DNA of 31,419 nt, taken from Girardia tigrina (taxonomy: Eukaryota; Platyhelminthes; Tricladida; Dugesiidae). Location of the stretch: the NCBI GenBank assembly GCA_001938485.1, contig MQRK01238626.1, forward strand, positions 15,072 through 46,490, written 5' to 3'. Shown here one piece after another: positions 10,807 through 20,296 of this stretch (its first letter is position 1; each line of letters begins with the position of its first letter). Below the pieces are notes generated by a model. It saw nothing but the letters and a program-made list of their open reading frames with translations, did no database searches and was not told the DNA's origin. The translations under genes were made by a program, and so were the position numbers.

Positions 10807-10903
10807 AGGCATGCAACTGATTTGGGGCTCTGTTTATGCTTTTTTGATACTGGAAGGAACTGGAAGTAAAAATGCTTTTGGAAACTTTACACTAGAAACT
10901 GAA
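10807..10903 (+). other. possible internal exon, product unrecognised
   Basis: A 97-base segment is bounded by TTTCAG upstream and GTAAGT downstream (donor at 10904), a good match to insect splice signals. One frame (one base into the segment) is open for 32 codons, reading GMQLIWGSVYAFLILEGTGS and ending GNFTLETE. It has a hydrophobic stretch (LIWGSVYAFLIL) that could be a membrane segment or signal peptide. Base composition is clearly less AT-rich than the flanks. The same frame is also open upstream to 10736. I do not recognise the protein. A chance open segment is possible, and no neighbouring exon was found. Confidence 0.3.
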
Positions 10904-11050
10904 GTAAGTCTGACTAGCTAAGATCAGTTTACTCCCTTAATAATTTAAAAATGTAGACACATTAAACTGATAATATGTGCTAACTTTTTTACAGAGAGCA
11001 TTTTCTCATGAAACGTCAATAACATCTGAAAGATGACAAGATTTCAGATA

Positions 11051-11243
11051 AATAAGATCACGTCAATAGAAAATTATTTATAATATGAAGTTCGTGTCAT
11101 GCAATAATTTTAAATAAATTTGGGACCGTTCTGTAAAATTTTAGAAATTACAAATTTTATAGAACGGTTTCTAATTTATTTAAAGTTATTGCATGACACG
11201 AACTAAATATTATAAATAATTTTCCTTTGAAGTGATCTTATTT
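11051..11243. mobile_element. fold-back hairpin (probable MITE)
   Basis: Two arms of about 90 bases form an inverted repeat around a loop of roughly 10 bases near 11146-11154. The left arm opens AATAAGATCACGTCAATAG and includes AGTTCGTGTCATGCAATAA. The reverse complement of the right arm opens AATAAGATCACTTCAAAGG and shares most of the rest, about 90 % identical by eye. No coding capacity is present. I cannot place a target duplication with confidence, so the superfamily is open. Confidence 0.8.
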
Positions 11244-12520
11244 GCCTGGGATATTCATGAGGATTACTATTGATGAGACCACAGAAAATCGATACATTTT
11301 GCATTAAAAGCATAAAAGAATGTATTAAATTAAAAATTTAGGAAATAAAGATTTCAATTTATCTCGCACAAAATTTAATAAAAATTAACATCTCGAGAAT
11401 TTCCAAATAAGTTTATTAAATATGAAAATACGTTTCTTATTTATCAAATCCATAATCTTATTCTAGAATGTTTTATAAGTTTTTTAAATGAGTCAATAAA
11501 TATCTAATATAATCATTTTATGCATTGAATTTATAATTTGATTATCAAACATTTGTAAAATTCATTAATAAATAAATTTATAAAAAGAAAAACAATAAAA
11601 TTAATTACAGAAATAAATGAAAATAATATAAATAATTAATAATATTCAAATTACAAATTTCTTCATATAAACATTAATATAATTAAAAAAAAATTAAGTT
11701 ATAAAAAAATCATTTCAAAAGACGTTTTTTTTAAAATCTACAAAAAAATAATTAATTAAAATATTTAAATAATCAAAAAGATAATTTAAAAATTAATTTC
11801 AACAATTTCCTTTTGTTCTTGATTAATTTAATTTTTTTTCTAAAAAAATAAAATAAAATATAATGATAATAAATAAATAAATTCGACTCAATTATTGAAG
11901 ATAATAAAGTCAATAAAAGATTTATATAAAACAATAGGGAAAATTTATCACGGAATGATTTTGTGTACAATTTTATTATTATTATTTAAGATAAATATTT
12001 TTGAATATTATCAATTGAGATATTTGCTGTTGGGAAAGTGTTTTCTTTTCCAGCTGTAGCAGGGATAAAATTGATATATATACGTACATATTTGCAATAC
12101 TCATAATGTTATTTGGGTATTGCTTTTAGCAATTTGCAAATTGCTCCCCGAATCATAATAACTTGTTTTTGCTGAAGATTCTCGTAAATTTATATTTGCT
12201 CTCCATATTGTTTACAATTTCCATGTTCAAATAGACGACTAACTTTATATTAAATTATAAAATTACCATTTCATTTCAAATGGGATTTTTGAGAGTTTCT
12301 TCATCAAACTTATGCGTTTTTTTACTTTGGTTCGTTTAAGAAGGAAGAAAATATATTTTATATTATTAATTTATAATTTGTTTTAATTAAATAGTATCAA
12401 ATGATTCATAATTTTATTTCAAAAAACTAAAAAAATGAAATTAAATATTTCAAGTTATAGAAAATTAAAAGTTAATTATTTACACCTTAAGGGTGAAAAT
12501 TTGAAATTTAACTTCAGTAA
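11244..12520. other. AT-rich spacer
   Basis: Low-complexity AT-rich DNA without a recognisable gene. The 65-codon minus-strand frame at 11773-11970 is Lys/Leu/Phe-rich and looks like chance. A less AT-rich island near 12040-12240 contains no long open frame. Confidence 0.55.
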
Positions 12521-12597
12521 AACTAGTAAATCAAAAAATTATATCCATGCTTTTTACGGACAGAACTCTACCTGGCCAACAAAAAAAAGAATTTTAA
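12521..12597 (+). repeat. dispersed repeat R2, copy A
   Basis: The segment shares AACTAGTAAATCA, TATCCAT.CTTT and GACA.AACT..AC.TGGCCAAC-like sequence with 14169-14250 in the same orientation, about 1.65 kb away, with several small gaps. It sits just outside the fold-back element at 12656. Confidence 0.55.
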
Positions 12598-12844
12598 ATA
12601 TAAATAACAATATAATTCAAAATTATAAAACAAAATGGAATTTCACTTTAAANTACAGTATGATTCATAAGTCTGTTCACCCCCTCATATTTTGATTACT
12701 TATTTTCTAACTAAAAATTTGACGTCATATTAATTTTGAATATTTGTTTATATATAGTTTTTTTATGCTACCCATATGAATTTATATGTTGAATTTTGAA
12801 ATTTTCATAATTGACTTATTTTTTTTAAATTTTAGATAAATTAA

Positions 12845-13108
12845 ATGTCAAGAGTATTTAGTGAATTTGAGCGTGGAATTATTGTTGCGCTTAAAAATGA
12901 AGGAAGTACATGGAAGGAAGTTCCGGAGCTTTCCGTCTCGACAACACCACTGGGTACAATAATCTTACAAACTTCTGTTATGGAGATATTATATAAACAG
13001 CGCATTAAGACGGACAAATTAGAACTTTTCGACATTTTGGAGAAAGAACGTTTTTTCATTTTGAATATTTTACCATTTTTAACAATATTTTATGGACATA
13101 TTTATTGA
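12845..13108 (+). pseudogene. truncated Tc1-like transposase start, left arm
   Basis: The frame opens MSRVFSEFERGIIVALKNEG and matches the right-arm frame for about 24 codons, then departs at the arm boundary near 12917. The following 60 codons (with KTDKLELFDILEKERFF) have no counterpart in the other arm and no motif I know. They may be chance, or another piece of the element. No DDE residues are present. Confidence 0.6.
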
Positions 13109-13117
13109 GATTGAAGT

Positions 13118-13417
13118 TTACAATTTTCGTATATTAATCATAACGAATCTGACGATAAATTTTACTTCCGACTTGATCCGAGAAAATTTGTGAGCGTCAT
13201 TCTGAGTCATGCTTTGTGTATGAGGTCCACCTCCACGTGGCTGATCTTTCACTTCTCCTGTTTTTAAATACTTCGCCCATATTTTTTGCATTCCACGTTT
13301 TGAATTATTTCTATTATATCTTGTAAATAGTTCGACCTTTATTTGATTCCATGCACTTCCTTCATTTTTAAGCGCAACAATCATTCCACGCTCAAATTCA
13401 CTAAATACTCTTGACAT
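13118..13417 (-). pseudogene. truncated Tc1-like transposase N-terminus, right arm
   Basis: From ATG 13415-13417 the product is 99 residues. It begins MSRVFSEFERGMIVALKNEG and continues through MQKIWAKYLKTGEVKDQPRG, a helix-turn-helix region followed by the GxVxDxPRxGGP linker that joins the two DNA-binding subdomains in Tc1-type transposases. It then stops with no catalytic domain. A protein of only the DNA-binding half could compete with a full transposase for the ends, but nothing here shows it is made. Confidence 0.7.
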
Positions 13418-13608
13418 TTAATTTATCTAAAATTAAAAAAAAATAAGTCATTAATGAAAATTTCAATATTAAACATATAAATTCAAATGTGTAGCATAAA
13501 AAAACTAAATATAAACAAATTTTCAAAATTAATATGACATCATATTTTTAGTTAGAAAATAAGTAATCAAAATATGAGGGGGTGAACAGACTTATGAATC
13601 ATACTGTA

Positions 13609-14168
13609 CAGACAGAATGTACTTGCATGAGTGCAATATTTATAAAATTCGGTTTTTTTACACTGAAGATAGATTTTAAAAAAATGATTAATTATCAACA
13701 ATATTTATTAATATAAATTGGCTGCAAAAAGACAAATTATTCTATCAATGCAACATAAGAGTTTTTCTCTTTAAAATCTCCTGTAATACAACTTTTTTGT
13801 TTCCTTTAAATTTGGCCGTTTTATGAGAGCAAATTATGTCTATTGCCTGGTTTTTGCAAAATTTGCAAAGTTATAATAGTACACAAATTTATTTTCCTTT
13901 TATTGCTTCCGCCTACAGTTATAAAAAATCTCAGTGGTTGGCAATCTGAGTCAGTGTCAATATATCGCGATTTGGTGATGATCCCTGCTCTATTCAAAAT
14001 AAAGCAGTTCAACTTTTGTCTGATTCAGCAAATAAGTTTTTTCTGTTGTAGAGTGTATTAAATGGTTTGATAAAACTTTGCTTAAATAATAGAAAAAAAT
14101 ATTTTAAACAAAAAAAGATATTATTCTTAGAAAAATTTTTTTATTATTTAGATAATTTTATTAAAATA
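13609..14168. other. spacer with a less AT-rich island
   Basis: Positions 13800-14060 are less AT-rich than the flanks and open for 60-70 codons on each strand (13843-14061 plus, 13821-14012 minus), with CKIC and CQPL-like cysteine pieces. I recognise no family and the frames mirror one another, so I do not call a gene. It may be a worn transposon or exon. Confidence 0.4.
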
Positions 14169-14250
14169 AACTAGTAAATCACAAAATTAAAATTTATATA
14201 TCCATTCTTTATGCAGACAAAACTATACTTTGCCAACAAAGTTTTTAAAA
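14169..14250 (+). repeat. dispersed repeat R2, copy B
   Basis: Partner of 12521-12597: shares AACTAGTAAATCA and the TATATCCAT to GCCAACAAA stretch, with small gaps. Confidence 0.55.
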
Positions 14251-14456
14251 TTTAAAAATTTAAGATTTAAAAAATTTTAATTTAAAAATCGCATTAAAAA
14301 TTAATATAAAGTACTTATAATTTATAAATAGATATCTTGCAATTAATATTGTGCGGGAACTCCGAATTTTTCGTTTTTGTCCCATTTTTGGATCTTAAAA
14401 GTTTTTTTGGATGAAATTTTTACATAATCATTTATTTTCTTTGAGAATGAGTAAGT

Positions 14457-14580
14457 GTGCAAAGTTTGAAGAAATTCAATTGAGTAAAAAGCCTTCAAAA
14501 ACAGGTTTCTAAATTCCATGAATACATTTATATATATATATATATATAGAAAGTAATTTTATAAAAAGAATGGAAAAAAA
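14457..14580 (+). repeat. uninterrupted copy of the repeat that hosts the DD41D-like element
   Basis: 14457-14524 aligns with 5724-5791 at about 90 %. Here the sequence runs on through a (TA)n tract (14525-14548) to ATAAAAAGAATGGAAAAA, which resembles the flank right of the transposon near 7093. It therefore represents a site without the insertion, though the TA tract makes the join fuzzy. Confidence 0.7.
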
Positions 14581-15502
14581 CTATGCAATTGACTAAAAAA
14601 TTTTAACAAAAAATCATATGTAGTATATTTTAAATAAAATTAAAGCTAAATAAATATAATTTATGTTGACTTTTTTAAAACTCAATTTTGTGTAAAAAGT
14701 TTTTAATTAAATATAAATAAATTATAAGAGTAAAAAAAGATGTAAAAAGTCCTCTTGAACCTCTCTTAGTACAATACCAAATAAATCCAATGACGATTTC
14801 AGAGACAGAATATATTTTTGTAAACTTCATATATTTTTTTGTATTAACTTTTATCAGTATTAATATTATTTTGTAATTTCATTAAAATTTGAGAAAACTT
14901 AAATTTAATTAAACAAGCAATCATGAAATGTATTTTTTTAAAATTGCAAATTAAAATAAATAAATAAGTATATAATAAGTACTTACAAAAGAAAATGGAC
15001 ACCTTAAATGACTAAACGACATTATAACCTTAAATTACAAGTTTTATGGCAAGTTACAAAATTTTAAAATATTTTTTTGCTCATTGTTATTTTAATAATG
15101 CTGTGTGATGAGAGTTCTCAATATCGGTATAATTTATATTTTGAAAATAAAACCAACTTCTTAAATTTAAATAAGATCCATTAAATGACATTATAAAGTT
15201 TGAAAATTAGTTATAAGTTACAAAAACGTTTATTAAAATATAGTATTTACATTCATTATTTTATTGTTGTGTTATTTATATTCTCTACCATTTTTAATAT
15301 ATGATAGCAAATAAAATTTTATATTTTGTTGTTTTGTATTCAAAAAAACATATTGTTTGTATCGACTATTTCCTTTTCTGTGATCAAACCACATTCGTTT
15401 TATTATTTTTTCCGTTAGTTAGTTAATATGATTTATTATAAAAAGTTTAATATAAAGTATTATATATTACAAGTATATCTTAATACGTGAAGATTATAAA
15501 AG
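14581..15502. other. AT-rich spacer upstream of the gag fossil
   Basis: No gene is seen. If an LTR or leader of the fossil beginning at 15503 lay here I cannot recognise it: no matching second copy and no clear TG...CA ends were found. Confidence 0.5.
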
Positions 15503-16264
15503 ATGACAGAAAGAATTATGCAACATAACATGTCAAAAGAAAACATAATGGAAACATTATTAATGGACTGTTGTGATGATATGGATATCAAGAAAGAAGT
15601 TCAGATGAATAATGTAAAAGGAGTGGAACAAATAAAAGAAAAGATCAAAATGATACACGAGATTAAGAATATAGAGGATCAGATAAACGTAGTGAGAGAG
15701 AATAGAACGCAGAACAGACACATGAGTTACAGGGATTCTGTGACTCAAAATAATAATAGATTTGAACAAAAGTATACAAGGGTCGGGAGCACCGTAAAGA
15801 ACAGATATACTAATGATCAAAACTGGGAGAGAAACCAATACTTGAGCGCAACAAATAGACAACGGGAGACTAGGAAATGCTTCGGATGTGGAATGGAGGG
15901 GCATATTAGGAGAGACTGTACAGAAAGAAGACAAATCAAATGCTATGGTTGTGGACAACAGGGACATGTAAGAAGAAAGTATCCGAATATCGAATGTAAA
16001 CGGTGCCATAATAAAGGTCATCGGGAGGACGAATGTTACACAAACTTAAACAGGAGAAGAAACCAACAAAGATCAAAGAATAACAATTACCAAGGAGGGG
16101 GTTACAATAAACGACAATATAGAAATAGAGAAGACAGGAGAAGAGGAGACAATAGAGGATCAGTGGCAAACATTGAAGAAGAATATGAAGAATCGGTAAT
16201 AGAGGAAGATTACCCAAAAGACAGAGCCTCGACAGAAGTGGAGCCAGTCGGGGCAAGAAACTAA
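15503..16264 (+). pseudogene. gag, nucleocapsid half (fossil)
   Basis: The open stretch has 253 codons. The N-terminal third is Lys/Glu/Met-rich and probably helical. Around residues 125-185 lie three CCHC-type zinc knuckles of the sort that bind element RNA; the first reads CFGCGMEGHIRRDC and the third CKRCHNKGHREDEC. A basic Arg/Asn/Gly-rich tail and then an acidic segment follow. The capsid domain expected upstream is not seen. Family knowledge: gag proteins package element RNA into particles in the cytoplasm. Treated as a fossil part. Confidence 0.85.
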
Positions 16265-16330
16265 TAAATATAAAGGACTCCCAAAATATCGGTATTTATA
16301 ATAAGTAGTATTACAGATATTATAGACGTA

Positions 16331-16915
16331 ATGAGTGACAAATCAAAAAATATTAAAGCGGTAGAATTGAACGTAAATGATAAAGTTCGGAAGTTTATAA
16401 AAAAAGATGTATACAGAGATAATTGTGGAAGATGTTTACTTGAACTAGTAGAGGACAGAAATACTAGCAAAGAAACCAGGATTTTAACCACAGAAGAATG
16501 GAAAGCTGAAAATATCGTATACAACAAAATGCAAGGTCGATCAAGTGTAAAAGTAAAAATAAAACATTTCAAGGAGGAATGTTTATTAGACACTGAGGCT
16601 AGAGTGAACGTCATGAGCAAGACGATTTTTGACAAACTAAAGAATGTGAAATTGAAGGCAGCAGATATTAAATTACACTGTGCTAATAATAGTCCACTAG
16701 AATATATTGGTAAGATATCAGTGAATGTAAATATCAAAGACAAACAGAGAAATATAACGTTCATAGTTGTAACTGACATTAAACCGGACATAATAGGCGG
16801 GATAAATTTTCAGAGTGAGTTCCGAATTGAGTTATGTTGGAAAAAGGAAAACGATGAAATACCCGATCAAAATTTTCAGGTACGTAATTTAGAGCAAGAT
16901 TCGGCCGGAAAGTGA
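16331..16915 (+). pseudogene. retropepsin-like protease region (fossil)
   Basis: The open stretch has 194 codons and follows the gag part by about 65 bases. Residues 75-175 resemble the retroviral-type aspartic protease fold: a VKVKIKHFKEECLLDT segment, a flap-like region and the DIIGGINFQSEFRIEL block that usually closes the domain. Family role: cutting the gag-pol polyprotein. Treated as a fossil part. Confidence 0.75.
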
Positions 16916-17100
16916 CAGACGAGGAACGATTTCAGAAAGCCAAAAATACGATGCATATGGCTGATAAACCAAAGATAATCAATATTGTAGAGAGCAATAA
17001 AGGAGTTTTTATGGCGGATAAATGTGATATAGGATGCACGACACTGATAAAACACAGAATAGATACAAAAGGTCAGGCAATTAATACATTGATTATTTCA
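16912..17100 (+). pseudogene. start of reverse transcriptase region (fossil)
   Basis: The stretch contains CTTLIKHRIDTKG, which resembles the segment just before the RT fingers; the minus-strand fossil has TNIIKHSIKTG at the same place. The similarity ends near 17090, which I take as the break between the two fossils. Confidence 0.6.
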
Positions 17101-17399
17101 TTTAATCAGTTGGTTAACTTATTAATCATTGTTATGGATGATGCACTTGATGTCTGATCACAAGGAATACTTAATCTTCCTTTATATCTTTTAACTTGAT
17201 TGTAGTTTCTTTTCAGGAGCTTATGAGATATTTTGTCCAATAATTTATAAGTCAAATCATTATTTATCTTCTTTATAGCAAACGTATTTTGTTTTCCATA
17301 ATCTTTTCTCTCATGTTTCTTTTATTAACACTTTGTCTCAAACTCTGAGCTTTGTATATCATCTGTTTTTGTTATAAAGATTATCTGAATTCTTCATAT

Positions 17400-17990
17400 T
17401 ATTTTTTTATATCATCTGAGACTAATTTATTCAGCTTTTGTTGCGTGTTCTTTAAACACGATAACATATTCAGTTGCTTTTTTTCTGTCTCCGTTTTTTC
17501 CATTAAAATTTAGTAATGACGGTTTTCTTCCATGCACTATTTCAAAGAGGCTTTACCCCGTGAATTTCTGTGTTGCACATCGCAAACCTTATTCTACAAT
17601 GGTAAGAACTTTTGTCCAATATCATATGTTACGAGAATACATAGACGCATTTCTCATTTCTTTAGCTGTGCGAAAGAGTTGCCCAATTAATCCATTTGAT
17701 TGCAGATAATATGGTGAACTTTGAGTTTGATTAATATTCCTCGAAAAACAAAAGGTTTTGAATTTATTAGAAACAAAATAAGAACCGTTACCTGGATGTA
17801 TACGCTCTCGTTTCTCATACTTTGATATCCATTGATCCCATAATAATTTTATTATAGATTTTGAATCTATTGTTCTAAGAGGGATTAAAGTCACATATTT
17901 GGAGAAATAGTAGATTATTCCTAAAATATAACGAGATTCTTCTTTAGAAGCTTCGAATGGTCCACAGATATCCATTCTAATCACTTCAAA
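17400..17990 (-). pseudogene. integrase catalytic core (fossil)
   Basis: The clearest part, 17622-17984, reads RMDICGPFEASKEESRYILG and IIYYFSKYVTLIPL, then SPYYLQSNGLIGQLFRTAKE, the typical rve core with its DxxGP opening and the SPYHPQxNGxxE-like block. Family role: joining element DNA to the host genome. Worn C-terminal sequence continues to about 17400 and below. Confidence 0.8.
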
Positions 17991-17999
17991 TGGCCTGTT

Positions 18000-18233
18000 T
18001 TCTTCTATATGGCTAATTGGTGCTGTATCATTACCATTTTAACATTTAAATCTTGCACACGCTTCACATTTAGTAACAAAATTTTGTATATCGTGATCAA
18101 TACTTGGCCAGTAGAATTCATTTTTTAATGCAACTGTGGTTCTCTCTATACCTATATGCCCAAGACCTTCGCGCATTTTTCGAATAATAACATATCTATC
18201 AGACTTTGGAATAACTAGTCTGTAAATGTCATT
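18000..18233 (-). pseudogene. integrase zinc-binding domain (fossil)
   Basis: The frame includes REGLGHIGIERT, FYWPSIDHDIQNFV and KCEACARFK, the HHCC-type domain that precedes the integrase core in Ty3-like elements. It ends where the small hAT-like element is inserted. Confidence 0.75.
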
Positions 18234-18241
18234 GTCTAGTA
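18234..18241 (+). repeat. 8-bp target duplication, left
   Basis: GTCTAGTA, repeated exactly at 18416-18423 on the other side of the 174-bp element. Confidence 0.85.
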
Positions 18242-18415
18242 CATAGGTTCACAAAGTGGTATATATCGACCCCCAGGGGTCGATGTATACCTCCAAGGGA
18301 TGTATGTAAGCAAAAAGGAAATTGGGGGTCTGTTGTTTTTCTTAGCAGTGGGTCTACCCAAAACCCAAAATCATGGCAAGGGGTCTCCAAGTGAAAAAAA
18401 GTTTTAGAACCTTTG
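18242..18415. mobile_element. hAT-like MITE inserted in the LTR fossil
   Basis: The element is 174 bp long. Ends read CATAGGTTCACAAAGT on the left and, reverse-complemented, CAAAGGTTCTAAAACT on the right: a 16-bp inverted repeat with a few mismatches, close to the CA..GGTTC.CAAA style of hAT ends. It is flanked by a perfect 8-bp duplication GTCTAGTA, the hAT target length. The interior is much richer in G and C than its host sequence, with GGGGTC repeated and a 20-base palindrome near 18266. No coding capacity is present. Confidence 0.85.
18266..18285. repeat. palindrome in the hAT-like MITE
   Basis: Arms ATCGACCCC and GGGGTCGAT around two central bases give a compact hairpin close to the left end. 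Subterminal repeats in hAT elements are often transposase binding sites; that role is inferred. Confidence 0.7.
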
Positions 18416-18423
18416 GTCTAGTA
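18416..18423 (+). repeat. 8-bp target duplication, right
   Basis: GTCTAGTA, identical to 18234-18241. Confidence 0.85.
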
Positions 18424-18749
18424 AATAAAGTAAGTCTCCTGGTAGTCTTAGATCTTATAAACGTGCAAAAAGTTGTTTAAAACATTACTCTTCTTTCATT
18501 TCCGTAGGTACATTGTTTATGGTTATACTTTTTGCAATCATTTTAATTATCCATACAATTACAACATCTTTAAATTGATTGTCATCATTTATAAATAATT
18601 TGCATATAGCTTTTTCATTGCTTGAATCGCTTGAACTGTCTTCGAAAACTTTAAAATTTCGTCTTTCCAGTGGTTCTTTATGATTAAGAGTGCATTGTTC
18701 ACAATAACCCAATCTTAATAGAGCGTCCTATCTATTGTCATTTCATATA

Positions 18750-19090
18750 CTTCCAATTCTGACTTCGACACACAAATTGCGACGTATTTGGAATGTCCCA
18801 TTTTAGGAACCATTTTAAAGCTTTATGGTCTGATTTGGCCGTAAATTTATGACCTAATAAATAATGTTTAAATTTCAAAACAAAAACATACACACCCAGC
18901 TGTTTTTTTCAAGTAATGCAATATTTCTTTTGATTTTTAGATAAAGTTTTTGAAGCGTATATAAGAACACGTTCACAACTAATTTCTATTTGCGATAATA
19001 TTGCACCAATTAAATTTTGTGAAGCTTCAGTGTCCAGTATATGATGACCATCGGTTATTGGAAGAACTAAAATAGGTGGGGAGAATAAAG
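18750..19090 (-). pseudogene. RNase H region (fossil)
   Basis: The minus strand contains LIYASKTLSKNQKKYC and FTAKSDHKALKWFL, the characteristic blocks of the Ty3-type RNase H (SRxLxxAExNY and TDHKxL motifs). It lies between RT and integrase as expected. Worn. Confidence 0.75.
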
Positions 19091-19096
19091 CATTTT

Positions 19097-20100
19097 TCAG
19101 TTTATTAAACGAATTAATTTTCTCAGCGTTCCTTTAAACTTTGAATCTGTCTTGATCATAGAAGTGAGAGGTTCCAATAATATGGCATAATTTTTAATGA
19201 ATCTTCTATAATAGTTACATAATTCTAGAAACGATTGTAACTCCTTTATACAATTCTGGATATACCAATTTTTTATTGCACCAAATTTTTCAGGGTCAAT
19301 TTTCACACCTTCTGTATCTATTGTGTAACTAAGATACCATACACTGATTTTCAAAATGCTAAATTTCTCTGGAGACAATTTAAGACCTGCTTCTTTAATC
19401 CTCTGAAGTACTAAACTTAATCGGTTATTGTGCTCTTCTATTTTCCTTCCAAAAACGAGGACTTCATCCAAATAAATCAAACATTTTGACCAGTTTTCTC
19501 TTTGCGGAATAGGATTCATCATTTTTTGGAATGCAGCTGGAGCTGAACACAAACCAAATGACATTCGGGTAAAATTACCCGGTAAATTCGTATTGTCCGT
19601 ATTTTGTTGTATATGCCGTTTTCTTTATATTTTCCTTTTATATTGGGATTTCATAATATACACTTAATAAGTCTAGCGTAGAAAAATATTTTCAAAAATT
19701 TTAAAAATCAAAAAAAATTTCAAAAATTTCTTTGTTTACTGGGATGGGATATATCGGACGTTTGGTCTTTGCATTTAATCCCCGGTAATCAATACATAAT
19801 CGTATATCTCCATTTTTCTTTTTAATTATTATAAATGGAAAACACCTTATTGTTAAATTCCTTACTTTGTCTCATTATACCCGCCTCTTTTATCTCTTTT
19901 ACTTTAGTATTTACAGCTTCTTTAAAACCTATTGGAATCCTTCGAGGTTTGAATACAATTGGTTTTGCTGCTCCTGTTTTTATGGAATGTTTGATAATGT
20001 TTGTGACACCAACGTCTAACGCATATTTGCTAAAAATTTCCATATTCTGCCGAATTATCTGCATGGAGGCATTTTTAACCTTTTCTGGTAAATTTTCCAT
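19097..20100 (-). pseudogene. reverse transcriptase (fossil)
   Basis: From the 5' side, 19822-20100 carries IIKHSIKTGAAKPI and RRIPIGFKEAVNTKVKEI (fingers). 19097-19564 carries MSFGLCSAPAAFQKMM, CLIYLDEVLVFG (around the catalytic region), SPEKFSIL and LELCNYYRRFIKNYA (palm to thumb). Order and motifs fit Ty3/gypsy-type RT. Family role: copying element RNA into DNA in cytoplasmic particles. Broken in several places. Confidence 0.85.
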
Positions 20101-20296
20101 ACTTTGTCTTATACTTGAACAGACATCAGTTAATTTGTATACTTCTTTTTTCTTTGATACTTGTGATTAACTAAAAATGCTTTTCTTGGTACATTGTTTC
20201 ATTTCGTCTTTCCATTCGTCCACATGCCCTAAAACAGATCATACATGTAACATTTGACACCTCCATCCGGCATATATATACTCGAACAGATATAAA

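Larger units (their letters stand above)
12656..13606. mobile_element. fold-back Tc1-like element with two inverted transposase 5' ends
   Basis: The element is 951 bp long and flanked by TA on both sides (12654-12655 and 13607-13608). The left arm (12656 to about 12917) and right arm (about 13344 to 13606) are inverted copies about 95 % identical by eye, starting CAGTATGATTCATAAGTCTG. Each arm contains a terminal repeat, a leader and the start of a transposase gene (MSRVFSEFERG). The centre (about 12918-13343) is not symmetric and keeps more of the transposase on the minus strand only. It looks like two element ends joined head to head, which moves as one non-autonomous unit if the ends are recognised. 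No catalytic core was found inside. Confidence 0.85.
15503..17100 (+). mobile_element. Ty3-like LTR retrotransposon fossil, gag to protease part
   Basis: This is an incomplete plus-strand remnant. It holds the C-terminal part of gag with three CCHC-type zinc knuckles, a retropepsin-like segment and the very start of the reverse transcriptase region, then ends near 17100 where an inverted, related fossil begins. No LTRs were found. It is truncated, but its gag and protease parts are less worn than those of the other fossils here, suggesting a younger age. Confidence 0.85.

Noticed and set aside
15560-16256. Two long minus-strand frames opposite the gag fossil
   Set aside because: Antisense shadows of the coding strand; no domain.
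16261-16791. 176-codon minus-strand frame
   Set aside because: Antisense shadow of the protease region, Leu/Ser/Phe-rich.
19835-20170. Plus-strand frame of 111 codons
   Set aside because: Antisense shadow of the reverse transcriptase fossil.
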